Shown piece by piece: positions 6,029-14,966 of a stretch of 64,000 bases of DNA (position 1 is its first letter; every line of letters starts with the position of its first letter). This stretch comes from Aestuariivita sp. Lineage in GTDB: Bacteria > Pseudomonadota > Alphaproteobacteria > Rhodobacterales > Rhodobacteraceae. The DNA lies in NCBI GenBank assembly GCA_018401465.1, contig JAGYKE010000004.1:930001-994000 (forward strand), written 5' to 3'. The notes beneath the pieces were generated by a model that was not told the origin of the DNA, did no database searches, and worked only from the letters and a program-made list of their open reading frames with translations. The position numbers were made by a program, and so were the translations under genes.

Positions 6029-8992
6029 ATGGTCGCCGAATTGTCCGCCACCTCGAACTTCTCCTTCCTCCACGGGGCCTCCCACCCCGAGGAATACATG
6101 GACATGGCCGCCGAACTGGACCTTTCCGCCGTGGCCATCGCGGATGAAAACTCGGTCGCGGGAATCGTGCGCGCCCATGCCCGCGCGCGCGAGATCGCGC
6201 GGCTGGTGGCCGAACGTCGCGCCTGGGAGGCGGCCCATGATCCGATCGGGCCGCCCCGGCCCGATGCGATCCCCGCGCCGCCGTCCTTTCCCGTCTGCGC
6301 CGCGCCGCGTCTCATCCCCGCCGCGCGGCTGGTGCTGACCGACGCGCCGTCCGTCACCGCCCTGCCGCGCGACCGGGCGGGATGGGGCAACCTGTGTCGC
6401 CTGCTGTCGCGCGGCAAGCTGCGCGCGCAGAAGGGGGAGTGCGACCTGTCGCTCTCCGATCTGGCCGACTTCGCCGGGGGGCTGGAGCTGATCCTCTGGC
6501 CCGGTCCGCATATGAAAGGTGCGGGCGGCTGGGCGGCGCTGATGCCGCGCCTGCAGGCCTTTGCCGGGCGCATGCACCTCGGCCTCGCCCCGCGATACGA
6601 CGGGCGCGACCGCGACCGCTTCGCGGCGCTTGCGCGCGAGGCCGACGCGCTGGGTCTGCCCACGCTTGCCTCTGCCGCGCCGCGCATGCACCGGGCGCGG
6701 CGGCGTCGGCTGGCGGATGTCCTGACCGCGATCCGGCTGAAGACCCGGGTCGACGATCTGGGGCGCGCGGCCCTTGCCAACGGCGAACAGCGCCTGCGGT
6801 CCGGGGCCGAGATGCGGCGGCTTTTCGCGGGATTCGGGGATGCGGTCGACCGCGCGCAGGCGCTGGCCGACCGGCTGACCTTCTCGCTTGACGAATTGCG
6901 CTATGAATATCCGCACGAGGTGGCAGAGGGCGAAACCCCCGATGCCCGCCTGCGGCGCCTGGCCCATGAAGGGCTGCGCTGGCGCTACCCGGGCGGCGCC
7001 TCCGACCGCGTCAAGGCGCTGCTGGAGCACGAGCTGACCCTGATCGCCAAGCTGCGCTATGAACCTTACTTCCTGACCGTGCGCGACGTCGTCCACTTCG
7101 CCCGGTCGCGCGGAATCCTGTGTCAGGGGCGCGGATCGGCGGCGAATTCGGTCGTGTGCTATTGCCTCGGGATCACCTCGGTCAGCCCCGAAGTGGGCAC
7201 CATGGTGTTTGAGCGCTTCGTGTCCGAGGCCCGGGACGAGCCCCCCGACATCGACGTCGATTTCGAACATGAACGGCGCGAAGAGGTGATCCAGTGGATC
7301 TATGACCGCTATGGCCGCCACCGCGCGGGGCTTTGCGCCACGGTGATCCATTACCGCGGCAAGCGCGCCATCCGCGAAGTGGGCCGCGCCATGGGCCTGA
7401 CCGAGGACACGATCAGCGCGCTCTCCTCCCAGCTCTGGGGGTTCTTTTCGACGAAGGGCATCGAGGCCGAGCGCATGGCCGAGATCGGGCTTGATCCGAC
7501 CGACCCGCGGCTGATGCAGACGCTGGCCTTGGTGCACGAGATCAACGGCTTTCCCCGCCACCTGTCGCAGCATGTGGGCGGCTTCGTGATGACCGAGGGG
7601 CGGCTGGATGAACTGGTGCCCATCGAGAACGCGACGATGGAAGGCCGCACCGTCATCGCCTGGGACAAGGACGACATCGACACGCTCGGCATCCTCAAGG
7701 TCGACGTGCTGGCGCTCGGGATGCTGACCTGCATCCGCAAGGCCTTCGACCTGATCGAACGGCACCACCGCACACGATATGATCTCGCCACGCTGCCGCC
7801 CGAGGACGCCCGCGTCTACGACATGCTCTGCGCCGCCGACAGCGTGGGCGTGTTTCAGGTGGAAAGCCGGGCGCAGATGAACTTCCTGCCCCGGATGCGG
7901 CCTCGCAATTTCTATGATCTGGTGATCGAGGTGGCCATCATCCGGCCCGGCCCCATTCAGGGCGACATGGTGCATCCTTACATCCGGCGGCGGAACGGCG
8001 AGGAGAAGGTGAGCTTTCCGTCCGACGAGTTGGGCGCGGTGCTGGGCAAGACGCTGGGCGTGCCGCTCTTCCAGGAACAGGCGATGCAGATCGCCATCGT
8101 CGGTGCGGGTTTCACCCCCGATCAGGCGGACCGGCTGCGCCGGTCGCTGGCCACCTTCAAGAAGCATGGCAATGTCAGCGAATTCCGCGCGCTGTTCCTG
8201 CGGGGCATGAAGGCGAACGGCTATGACGACGATTTCGCGGAACGCTGCTTTTCCCAGATCGAAGGCTTCGGGTCCTACGGGTTCCCCGAAAGCCATGCGG
8301 CCAGTTTTGCGCTGCTGGTCTATGCCAGCGCCTGGCTCAAATGCCATCACCCTGGCATCTTCGCCTGCGCGCTTCTGAATTCGCAGCCCATGGGCTTCTA
8401 CGCGCCCGCCCAGATCGTGCGCGACGCCCGCCAGCATGGGGTCGAAGTGCGGCCCGTCTGCGTCAACGCCAGCTTCTGGGACAACGTGATGGAACCCGAC
8501 GGGCAGGGGGGCCTCGCGCTGCGGCTGGGGTTGCGCCAGATCATGGGGCTGGCCGAGGAAGAGGCCGCCTGGCTGACGGCGGCGCGCGGCAACGGATACC
8601 GCGCGGTCGAGGATGTCTGGCGCCGCGCCGGGCTGGGGGCGGCGGTGCTCGAACGGCTGGCCGAAGCGGATGTCTTCGCCGCGCTGGGCATCGGGCGCCG
8701 CGACGCGCTCTGGGCCGCGAAGGCGATCGCGGCGGACAGGCCGCTGCCGTTGTTCGCGGGCGATATCGACGGCGAAGGCATCAACGAACCGGCGGCCCTT
8801 CTGCCCCGGATGACGGCGGGGGAAGAGGTGGTCGAGGATTACGTCGCCACGCGCCTGTCGCTTCGGGCGCATCCCGTGGCGCTGCTGCGCCCCGTTCTGA
8901 CCCCGGGTGCCGCCCTGCCTGAGATGTCCGTGCCCGGTCGTGCGGCGCCCGATTTCTCGCGCCTCAGCTTCACGCGGGGAAACCCGGATTAG
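6029..8992 (+). CDS. dnaE2: Error-prone DNA polymerase DnaE2 (shortened C-terminus)
   Basis: A 987-residue C-family polymerase of the mutagenic DnaE2/ImuC class, counted from ATG 6029 (a TTG lies four codons earlier). An N-terminal PHP domain starts with TSNFSFLHGASHPEEY; the polymerase active site has PDIDVDF (about 406–412) and KVDVLALGM (about 557–565), giving all three catalytic Asp. Helix-hairpin-helix sequence follows and the protein ends soon after EDYVATRLSLRAHP. Typical DnaE2 proteins run to about 1,080 residues or more, with an OB-fold tail after this point; that tail is absent and no continuation is seen in other frames. No imuA or imuB lies beside it, unlike the usual cassette. 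The 3' end overlaps the convergent phosphatase by 4 bases. Confidence 0.92.
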   Translation: MVAELSATSNFSFLHGASHPEEYMDMAAELDLSAVAIADENSVAGIVRAHARAREIARLVAERRAWEAAHDPIGPPRPDAIPAPPSFPVCAAPRLIPAARLVLTDAPSVTALPRDRAGWGNLCRLLSRGKLRAQKGECDLSLSDLADFAGGLELILWPGPHMKGAGGWAALMPRLQAFAGRMHLGLAPRYDGRDRDRFAALAREADALGLPTLASAAPRMHRARRRRLADVLTAIRLKTRVDDLGRAALANGEQRLRSGAEMRRLFAGFGDAVDRAQALADRLTFSLDELRYEYPHEVAEGETPDARLRRLAHEGLRWRYPGGASDRVKALLEHELTLIAKLRYEPYFLTVRDVVHFARSRGILCQGRGSAANSVVCYCLGITSVSPEVGTMVFERFVSEARDEPPDIDVDFEHERREEVIQWIYDRYGRHRAGLCATVIHYRGKRAIREVGRAMGLTEDTISALSSQLWGFFSTKGIEAERMAEIGLDPTDPRLMQTLALVHEINGFPRHLSQHVGGFVMTEGRLDELVPIENATMEGRTVIAWDKDDIDTLGILKVDVLALGMLTCIRKAFDLIERHHRTRYDLATLPPEDARVYDMLCAADSVGVFQVESRAQMNFLPRMRPRNFYDLVIEVAIIRPGPIQGDMVHPYIRRRNGEEKVSFPSDELGAVLGKTLGVPLFQEQAMQIAIVGAGFTPDQADRLRRSLATFKKHGNVSEFRALFLRGMKANGYDDDFAERCFSQIEGFGSYGFPESHAASFALLVYASAWLKCHHPGIFACALLNSQPMGFYAPAQIVRDARQHGVEVRPVCVNASFWDNVMEPDGQGGLALRLGLRQIMGLAEEEAAWLTAARGNGYRAVEDVWRRAGLGAAVLERLAEADVFAALGIGRRDALWAAKAIAADRPLPLFAGDIDGEGINEPAALLPRMTAGEEVVEDYVATRLSLRAHPVALLRPVLTPGAALPEMSVPGRAAPDFSRLSFTRGNPD

Positions 8993-9729
8993 GTGGTGAC
9001 GAAGCGCACATCCTCGCCCGGGGTGAAGATCGCGGCGCTGAGCCGTCCGGTCGCATAGGCCCCGGTGTCGATCGAGATGCGCCCGTCCTCGGCGCGCGGT
9101 TCGTCGACGATGCTGTGACCATGCACCACCCAGAACCCGTCCTGCCGTGGCTTGCGCAGGAAATCGGGATGGCCCCAGACGAAGGTCGCCTCGTAATGGC
9201 TGTCCAGCGGCTGATCGGGGTTCGCCCCGGCATGGGCGATCACCACGTTGCCCGACCACTGCACCGCCGGAAGATCGGTCAGCCAGCGCAGGCCCGCATC
9301 GCCCAGCCGGTCGAACATCGCGTCGCGCGCATGGCGCAAGGCCTCTTCCCCGGCGGTTTCGGTCAACCCGGACAAGCCGAAGCTCGCCAGGGTCTGCAGC
9401 CCGCCGTTGCGCAGCCAGCGCCCGCCCTTCGCCTCGGGTTCGAGAAGGAAGGACGTCATCATCGCCTCGTGATTGCCGCGGATGCAGACAAGTTCGGGCC
9501 GGGCCACCAGATATCGCAGCACTTCGGCGCTGTGATCGCCTCGGTCGATGACGTCGCCCACAAGGAAAACAGGGCGATCCTGCGGCAGGAGCGACACGAT
9601 TCGTTCAAGCAGATCGATGCGGCCATGCACATCGCCGATGACACAAAGTGGAAGCTCCGGGCAGGCGGGATCGAACAACGCAGTGCTGGCGCGGCGTCCC
9701 AAAAGACCGGACAACCATGATGGCGACAT
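8989..9729 (-). CDS. Metallophosphoesterase, PP1/PP2A-like serine/threonine phosphatase family
   Basis: 246 residues from ATG 9729 (GGGGAT ribosome-binding site); the open frame extends 33 codons further but without family similarity. The metallophosphatase motifs are in order: GDVHGR, GDVIDRGDHS, GNHEAMM, a His in VIAHAG, and VVHGHS. It should be a soluble two-metal phosphatase. It sits next to, and divergent from, the exopolysaccharide operon, whose chain-length kinase is a tyrosine autokinase, but metallophosphoesterases of this kind are not the usual partners of Wzc (low-molecular-weight PTPs are), so a link is only suggested by position. Its 3' end touches dnaE2. Confidence 0.85.
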   Translation of the reverse strand: MSPSWLSGLLGRRASTALFDPACPELPLCVIGDVHGRIDLLERIVSLLPQDRPVFLVGDVIDRGDHSAEVLRYLVARPELVCIRGNHEAMMTSFLLEPEAKGGRWLRNGGLQTLASFGLSGLTETAGEEALRHARDAMFDRLGDAGLRWLTDLPAVQWSGNVVIAHAGANPDQPLDSHYEATFVWGHPDFLRKPRQDGFWVVHGHSIVDEPRAEDGRISIDTGAYATGRLSAAIFTPGEDVRFVTT

Positions 9730-9793
9730 AACCAATCCCCTATAAACAGGCACGTCTTTGCCAACTTGTCCGGGGAATGGACAGGGCAAAATC

Positions 9794-9812
9794 AGTGTAA
9801 ATTTGTCACACT
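9794..9812. promoter_or_regulatory. Inverted repeat in the divergent phosphatase/yjbH promoter region
   Basis: Perfect AGTGT-N9-ACACT palindrome in an AT-rich stretch 110 bases before the yjbH start and 65 bases before the phosphatase start. The position between divergent genes and the symmetry fit an operator for a dimeric regulator of the CRP/FNR or GntR size class, but no specific factor can be named. Confidence 0.35.
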
Positions 9813-9921
9813 TTCGATATAGGCGCAATGTCGCGCAGGCGTTTTACAATCATAGGGGCTGCACCGGCCCTGATCTTTCGGCTATAGAGCTTGAAAAAAT
9901 CGAGTAGGAAAACATCTGCCG

Positions 9922-12051
9922 ATGCGTCGTCTTGCCCTCGCTTTCGGAGCTATCTGTTGTGCCAGCGTGGCGTCGGCGCAGCAGCCCATGGGCGTGGGCT
10001 ACAACACTTACGGCTTTCCCGGCCTGATCGATATGCCTACCGCGGGCGTGCCCGAGGATGGCGATCTGGCCTTCACCACGTCCTGGTTCCAGAACAACCT
10101 GCGCAATACGCTGACGTTCCAGATCACGCGGCGGCTGTCGGGCAGTTTCCGGTATTCCATCATCGACGGGTTCAAGGGAAATCAGGCCGCGCCCGGCCCA
10201 GGAAGTGAACTTTTCGACCGCAGCTTCACGCTGCATTATCAGCTGCTTGATGAGACCGCCCGTCGCCCCGCGATGGCCGTGGGGATCAACGACTTTCTCG
10301 GCACCGGCATTTATGGCGGCGAATATGTCGTCATGTCGAAGACGTTCGGGTCGCGGTTCCGCTTCACCGGGGGCATGGGCTGGGGCCGCTATGCAGGCGT
10401 GGGCAGCTTCAAGAACCCGCTGTCCGTCTTTTCGGACCGCTTCCTCACGCGCCCCGTGGGCACGACAGGCCCCGGCGGCCAGGTCGAGTTCAACGAACTG
10501 TTCCGCGGCCCCGCGGCGCTGTTCGGTGGTGTCGAGTACCAGGCGACCGACCGTCTGCGGTTCACGCTCGAATATTCCTCGGATGCCTATCCCTTCGAGA
10601 GCCCGTCAAGCTTCGACCGCCGCAGCCCGGTGAATGTTGGTGTGAGCTATCAGTGGCGCCCGGGCACCACGGTCGAGGCGCATTATCTCTATGGCTCGGA
10701 GCTGGGGATCCAGCTGACCTTCGCGCTGAACCCCAAATACCCCCCGCGGGGTGACGGCGCCGATACGGCGCCGCCCGCGGTCGTCAACCGCGCCACCGCG
10801 AGCGCCGAACAGCTTGGCTGGCGGCCGGGGTTGGACTGGGCCACCTCGGCGCAGGAGGTGGCGGGCGTCGAAGCGCGGGTCCGTGCCGGGCTGGAACAGA
10901 CCGGGCTTGGCCTGCACGGGCTGTCGCTGACCGCCACGGGCGCCCGTGTCGAGGTCGAGAACGAAACCTATCGCCAGCAGGCCCAGGCTGTTGGCCGTGC
11001 CGCGCGCGTGCTTACCGCCGCCCTTCCGCCGTCGGTCGAGACCTTCACCATCGTGGTGATCAAGAACGGGCTTGCGACGACGCAGGTCACCCTGCGGCGC
11101 AGCGACATCGAGACCTTGGAATTCGAATTCGACAATTCCTGGTCGGTCTATGCCCGCGCCGGTATCAGTTCGGCCGACGGGGCCGTCATGCCGCTGTCGG
11201 ATCGCTATCCGCGTTACAGCGGCGGGTTCGAACCCTATATCAGCCCCAGTTTCTTCGACCCCGACAACCCCGTGCGCGCCGACTTCGGTGTGCAGTATCA
11301 GGCAAGGTTCGAACCGGCGCAGGGATGGGTTGTGCAAGGGATCGTTCGCAAGCGCCTTTTCGGGAACCTCGCCGATGCCACGCGGCGTTCGGACTCGGTC
11401 CTGCCACGCGTGCGAAGCGACTTCAGTCTCTATGATGCCGAAGGCGATCCCGCGCTGATGGAGCTGACGGTCAACCGGTTCTTCAAGCCGGGGCGCGATG
11501 TCTACGGCCGCTTCAGCGCCGGTTATCTGGAACGGATGTTCGCAGGTGTCTCGGGCGAACTGCTCTGGCAGCGGAGCGACAGCGACTTCGCGCTGGGGGT
11601 CGAGCTGAACTATGTCCAGCAGCGCGACTTCGACACGCGTTTCGGCCTTCGGGATTACAAGATCGCGACCGGCCATGTGTCGGCCTATTATGACATCGGG
11701 AACGGGTTTTTTGGACAGGTCGACGCGGGCCGGTATCTCGCGGGGGACTGGGGCGCGACGCTCACGCTTGAACGGCGGTTCCAGAACGGCTGGAGAGTGG
11801 GGGCCTTCGCGACCTTCACCGATGTGTCTTCGGCCGATTTCGGCGAAGGGTCCTTCGACAAGGGGATCTTGCTGACGATCCCGATCGACTGGGTCTCTGG
11901 CCAGCCGGGGCGTGACAACGTGAACGTCACGATCCGTCCCACGACGCGGGACGGTGGCGCGCGGCTGGGTGTTTCGAACCGTCTCTACGAGATGATCAAC
12001 GACAGTCAGGGCACGGAACTGAAAGACGGCTGGGGGCGTTTCTGGCGATGA
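9922..12051 (+). CDS. YjbH-domain exopolysaccharide outer-membrane protein
   Basis: 709 residues with a Sec signal peptide (MRRLALAFGAICCASVASAQ) and a body rich in alternating aromatic/polar β-strands, as expected for an outer-membrane barrel. The opening GYNTYGFPGLIDMPTAGVPEDGD (read in two parts: GYNTYGFPGLIDMPTA, GVPEDGD) and the closing RLGVSNRLYEMINDSQGTEL match the YjbH family. In E. coli, yjbEFGH promotes production of an extracellular polysaccharide. Its last codons overlap the YjbF-like lipoprotein gene by 4 bases, so the two are co-translated. It is the first gene of the plus-strand exopolysaccharide block. Confidence 0.88.
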   Translation: MRRLALAFGAICCASVASAQQPMGVGYNTYGFPGLIDMPTAGVPEDGDLAFTTSWFQNNLRNTLTFQITRRLSGSFRYSIIDGFKGNQAAPGPGSELFDRSFTLHYQLLDETARRPAMAVGINDFLGTGIYGGEYVVMSKTFGSRFRFTGGMGWGRYAGVGSFKNPLSVFSDRFLTRPVGTTGPGGQVEFNELFRGPAALFGGVEYQATDRLRFTLEYSSDAYPFESPSSFDRRSPVNVGVSYQWRPGTTVEAHYLYGSELGIQLTFALNPKYPPRGDGADTAPPAVVNRATASAEQLGWRPGLDWATSAQEVAGVEARVRAGLEQTGLGLHGLSLTATGARVEVENETYRQQAQAVGRAARVLTAALPPSVETFTIVVIKNGLATTQVTLRRSDIETLEFEFDNSWSVYARAGISSADGAVMPLSDRYPRYSGGFEPYISPSFFDPDNPVRADFGVQYQARFEPAQGWVVQGIVRKRLFGNLADATRRSDSVLPRVRSDFSLYDAEGDPALMELTVNRFFKPGRDVYGRFSAGYLERMFAGVSGELLWQRSDSDFALGVELNYVQQRDFDTRFGLRDYKIATGHVSAYYDIGNGFFGQVDAGRYLAGDWGATLTLERRFQNGWRVGAFATFTDVSSADFGEGSFDKGILLTIPIDWVSGQPGRDNVNVTIRPTTRDGGARLGVSNRLYEMINDSQGTELKDGWGRFWR

Positions 12052-12635
12052 GGATCTGGTCCTTTCTTGCCATCGTTGCGGTCGCGGGCTGTGGACTGGT
12101 CGGGGGCGTGCCGCGTGATGTCGTGATCACCGTGTCAGGCGAAGAGGACCGTGTTCCGCAGGTTCTCGTGTCGATCGAAGGGTTCAACTATCAGTCGGTT
12201 TTTTCCCTGCAGTCACGGAACGATGATGTTGCGACCTTCGTGAACGCTCAAGGGGCATCGGTTTCGCTCCGCGACGGGATGCTGGTGGCGACGCGCGGCT
12301 TTTCCGCCGACATCATGAGCGCTGATGCATCCGCCAGCGCGCGCGCGCTGGTCTCGGGCGGGCCGGGCGACTTCTATCCCCGGTTCCAGACCACACTGGA
12401 CGGAGAGAGCGCAGTCCAATATCAGACCCAGCAATGCGAGATGGCCGAGCGGGTGACCGAGACGATCACGATTTCCGACCGCGTTCACGATACCGTGCGC
12501 TTGACCGAACGCTGCTTTCTTCCGGACGGGGCCGAAATCAACACTTATTGGCTGGGGCGCAGCGGGACGGTCTTGAAGTCGCGGCAGTGGATGGGACCCT
12601 GGCTGGGACACATGACGATAGAGCGGCTGGGCTAA
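12048..12635 (+). CDS. YjbF/GfcB family outer-membrane lipoprotein
   Basis: 195 residues. A lipoprotein signal (MRIWSFLAIVAVAGCG; lipobox AVAG before Cys15) should place it in the outer membrane after lipidation. The body (GFNYQSVFSLQSRNDDVATF, late TYWLGRSGTVLKSRQWMGP) matches the group 4 capsule lipoprotein family GfcB/YjbF. It sits between YjbH and the OPX export protein, the same company as in E. coli gfc/yjb operons. Start ATG 12048 overlaps the yjbH stop as ATGA. GfcB-type proteins are required for capsule or exopolysaccharide secretion but have no known enzymatic activity. Confidence 0.85.
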   Translation: MRIWSFLAIVAVAGCGLVGGVPRDVVITVSGEEDRVPQVLVSIEGFNYQSVFSLQSRNDDVATFVNAQGASVSLRDGMLVATRGFSADIMSADASASARALVSGGPGDFYPRFQTTLDGESAVQYQTQQCEMAERVTETITISDRVHDTVRLTERCFLPDGAEINTYWLGRSGTVLKSRQWMGPWLGHMTIERLG

Positions 12636-12664
12636 GCAGGACCGCAAGGACAAGGGGCTAAGAC

Positions 12665-14026
12665 ATGATCGGCAGATTTTTGACAGCGGCTTTGACAGCG
12701 ACCGTTCTGACGGGCTGCGGGATCACCTATACCAGCCCCAAAGTGCGCGACGCCGCGACCGACGCGTCCGTGCGCGTCGTGCCCCTGACAGCGCAAACGG
12801 TCGTTGTCGCCAACCGCGATCCGTTCCGGCCCAAGACGCTGCCCGCGATCTATTCCCAGACGGCGGGCGCAGGCGGTGCGGCCCTGGGTCTTGGCGCGCT
12901 GCCCGAGGCGCCCACCTTCCCCGAAGAACGGCTTGAGCCGCTGGAACTGCGGGTCCCCCCCGCGGTTCACGCGCCGCCCTACCGCATCGGCGTGGGCGAT
13001 GTCTTGCTGATTTCGACGACCCAAAACGCGAGCACGATCGCCGAACTTTCGGGCCTGCTTCGCGCTCAGGGTGCCCGGCAGGGTTTCACGGTGCGCGACG
13101 ACGGCGCGATCGCGGTTCCGGATGTGGGCACCGTGCAGGTTGCTGGACTGACCCTTGAGGAGGCCGAGTCCCGGCTGTTCGAGGCGCTTGTGTCGAACCA
13201 GATCGACCCGTCCTTCTCGCTCGAGGTGGCCGAGTTCCGGTCGAAGCGTGCGACGATTGGCGGTGCGGTCGGCAGCCCGGCCATCGTGCCGATCACGCTC
13301 AATCCGCTCAACCTGCGCGAGGCGATCACCCAGGCGGGCGGACTGCAGACCCGCAACGAGGAATATGCCTCGATCCGGATCTATCGCGACGGGGAACTCT
13401 ACCAGATCCCGGTCGAGGAGTATCTGCAGCGCACCAACCTGCAGGAACTGACACTCCTTGACGGTGACGCGGTCTATGTCGACATCAACTACGACCTCGA
13501 TCGCGCGCTGGAATTTTACCAGCAGGAAATTGACGTGATCAACCTGCGGCGAACGGCTCGGCAATCGGCCCTTGCAGAGCTTCAGGCCGAGATTTCACTG
13601 CGGCGCGCGGAGCTGGGTGAAGCGCGCGAGAATTTCGAGAGCCGGATTGAATTCGACGCGGTCGAACGCGATTATGTCTATCTCGCGGGGGAGGTGGGCC
13701 GGCAGAGCCGCTACACCATGCCCTTCGAACGCGAGGTGACCCTTGCCGATGTCCTGTATGGATCGGGCGGGTTCCACACGACGACCGGCGATTCCAGCGA
13801 GATCTACGTTCTGCGCGCATCGAGCAACCCGGCCGAATTCGGCGCTGTGACGGCCTGGCATCTGGACGCGTCGAACGCGGTCAACCTGACACTGGCCACG
13901 CATATGACGATGCGGCCTAACGACATCGTCTTCATCGAAGAACAGCCGATCACGAAATGGGGCCGCGCGCTTCAGCAGACCTTCGGCCTGTTCATCGGTG
14001 CCGCAACAAACGCCATTGCGAATTAA
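12665..14026 (+). CDS. Outer-membrane polysaccharide export protein, Wza/GfcE (OPX) family
   Basis: 453 residues. The lipobox LTGC near residues 15–18 predicts a lipoprotein. The polysaccharide export domain starts at PPYRIGVGDVLLISTT, followed by SLBB domains (AITQAGGLQTRN; YVYLAGEVGRQSRYTMPF with LADVLYGSGGF). A charged helical stretch at about 280–325 looks coiled-coil. The C-terminus (WGRALQQTFGLFIGAATNAI) is amphipathic, as expected for the outer-membrane helix ring of Wza. It forms the exit channel for the polymer and should pair with the Wzc-like protein two genes downstream. The 29-base gap from the YjbF gene suggests one operon. Confidence 0.92.
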   Translation: MIGRFLTAALTATVLTGCGITYTSPKVRDAATDASVRVVPLTAQTVVVANRDPFRPKTLPAIYSQTAGAGGAALGLGALPEAPTFPEERLEPLELRVPPAVHAPPYRIGVGDVLLISTTQNASTIAELSGLLRAQGARQGFTVRDDGAIAVPDVGTVQVAGLTLEEAESRLFEALVSNQIDPSFSLEVAEFRSKRATIGGAVGSPAIVPITLNPLNLREAITQAGGLQTRNEEYASIRIYRDGELYQIPVEEYLQRTNLQELTLLDGDAVYVDINYDLDRALEFYQQEIDVINLRRTARQSALAELQAEISLRRAELGEARENFESRIEFDAVERDYVYLAGEVGRQSRYTMPFEREVTLADVLYGSGGFHTTTGDSSEIYVLRASSNPAEFGAVTAWHLDASNAVNLTLATHMTMRPNDIVFIEEQPITKWGRALQQTFGLFIGAATNAIAN

Positions 14027-14183
14027 AGATTTGGTGACGAATCGCAGGCGACGATCCTGTCCAAATCCCGGGCGGATCGCTGCCATGTGGCTGTGTTATG
14101 TTATGAAATGCTTCCGCAAAGCCGATTTTGCGTTGTCGGGACAGTGATGGATCGCGCCTACAAGCCAAACTTACACAATCCTG

Positions 14184-14211
14184 TTGAACTCTTGGCGTAC
14201 GGGTCTATCCA
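14184..14211 (+). promoter_or_regulatory. Candidate sigma-70-like promoter before the sugar transferase
   Basis: TTGAAC, 16 bases, TATCCA, in a 221-base AT-rich gap after the export-protein gene. The spacing and sequences are acceptable but not strong. It would let the sugar transferase and the Wzc-like gene be transcribed separately from yjbH–yjbF–OPX. Confidence 0.3.
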
Positions 14212-14217
14212 TTAACG

Positions 14218-14249
14218 TAGGGTAAATTGTTGCCCCTAGGGTAAATCGT
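14218..14249 (+). repeat. Direct repeat TAGGGTAAATYGT overlapping the sugar transferase start
   Basis: TAGGGTAAATTGT at 14218–14230 and TAGGGTAAATCGT at 14237–14249, 12 of 13 bases alike, 19 bases apart (about two helical turns). The second copy supplies the AGGG ribosome-binding site and runs into the GTG start at 14248. It could be a two-site operator or a small tandem duplication of the translation start region. Confidence 0.5.
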
Positions 14250-14898
14250 GTTTGATTTCGAGTCGATCATCGCCGCGTCGGAAGCGGGTTCTGAGGCGCG
14301 TCGGGACACCAAGCGTTTGTATTTCGCGGTGAAGCGGGTGTTTGATGCGGTGGTCTCGCTCTTGCTTCTGCCCTTGACGGCAATCGTGGCGGTCATGTTG
14401 CTTCTGCTGAACCCTATCTTCAACCCCGGGCCGCTTTTCTACGCGCAACCCCGGATGGGCCGCGACTGCCGCGCCTTCATGGTGCTATAGTTCCGCACCA
14501 TGCAGCCAGCCGAAAGGGTTGCCCGTGGCGCTGACGATCCGGTCGAGACCGACAGGATGCGGCCGTTTGGCAGGTTCCTGCGCAAGAGGCGGCTTGATGA
14601 ACTGCCGCAGATCCTGAACGTTCTTCGTGGAGATATGAGCCTGATCGGCCCACGTCCGGATTATTTTCACCATGCCCGCCGGTTCGTCCGTCAGGTGCCC
14701 GGCTATCGAGAGCGCCATTCGATCCGACCGGGCATCTCCGGTCTCGCGCAGGTCGAGGTGGGGTATGCGCAAGGTCTGGACGCCACTCTGAGCAAGGTCA
14801 AAGCAGATCTAGTTTATATTCAGAACGCGGGCTTCCGCATGGACGCATGGGTGTTCTGGCGCACCCTGCGTGTCGTGTTCGGTGCGAAGGGTCTCTGA
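14248..14898 (+). pseudogene. Undecaprenyl-phosphate sugar phosphotransferase (ExoY/WcaJ type), interrupted by an in-frame TAG
   Basis: Initiating sugar transferase of exopolysaccharide synthesis. Codons 1–80 (GTG start) give the membrane anchor (AVVSLLLLPLTAIVAVMLLL) and GPLFYAQPRMGRDC; codon 81 is TAG (14488–14490); reading then resumes in the same frame with FRTMQPAE, the catalytic RKRRLDELPQILNVL, GDMSLIGPRPD and RPGISGLAQVEVGYA, ending at 14898. The family motif is KFRTM, so the conserved Lys codon has become amber with no frameshift. The rest is undamaged for 133 codons, which suggests a very recent mutation, a sequencing error, readthrough, or re-initiation at ATG 14500. If inactive, this locus would need another initiating transferase. 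Confidence 0.85.
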
Positions 14899-14966
14899 CA
14901 ACGGTCCGATTGCATTGCGATGCAGACCCGCATATGCGATGAAAGTCGGAGTAATTCCCAGATCGA

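Noticed and set aside
5771-9259. A 1162-codon minus-strand open frame over dnaE2
   Set aside because: Shadow of dnaE2; composition is Arg/Gly/His/Ala-rich with no recognisable domain, while the plus strand has intact polymerase motifs.
14212-14226. CtrA-like site TTAA-N7-TAAA before the sugar transferase
   Set aside because: One half is imperfect and the region is generally AT-rich; it overlaps the direct repeat, so chance is a sufficient explanation.
14485-14502. A frameshift in the sugar transferase
   Set aside because: Positions 14248 and 14500 differ by a multiple of three, so both halves share one frame; the break is a single stop codon, not a shift.
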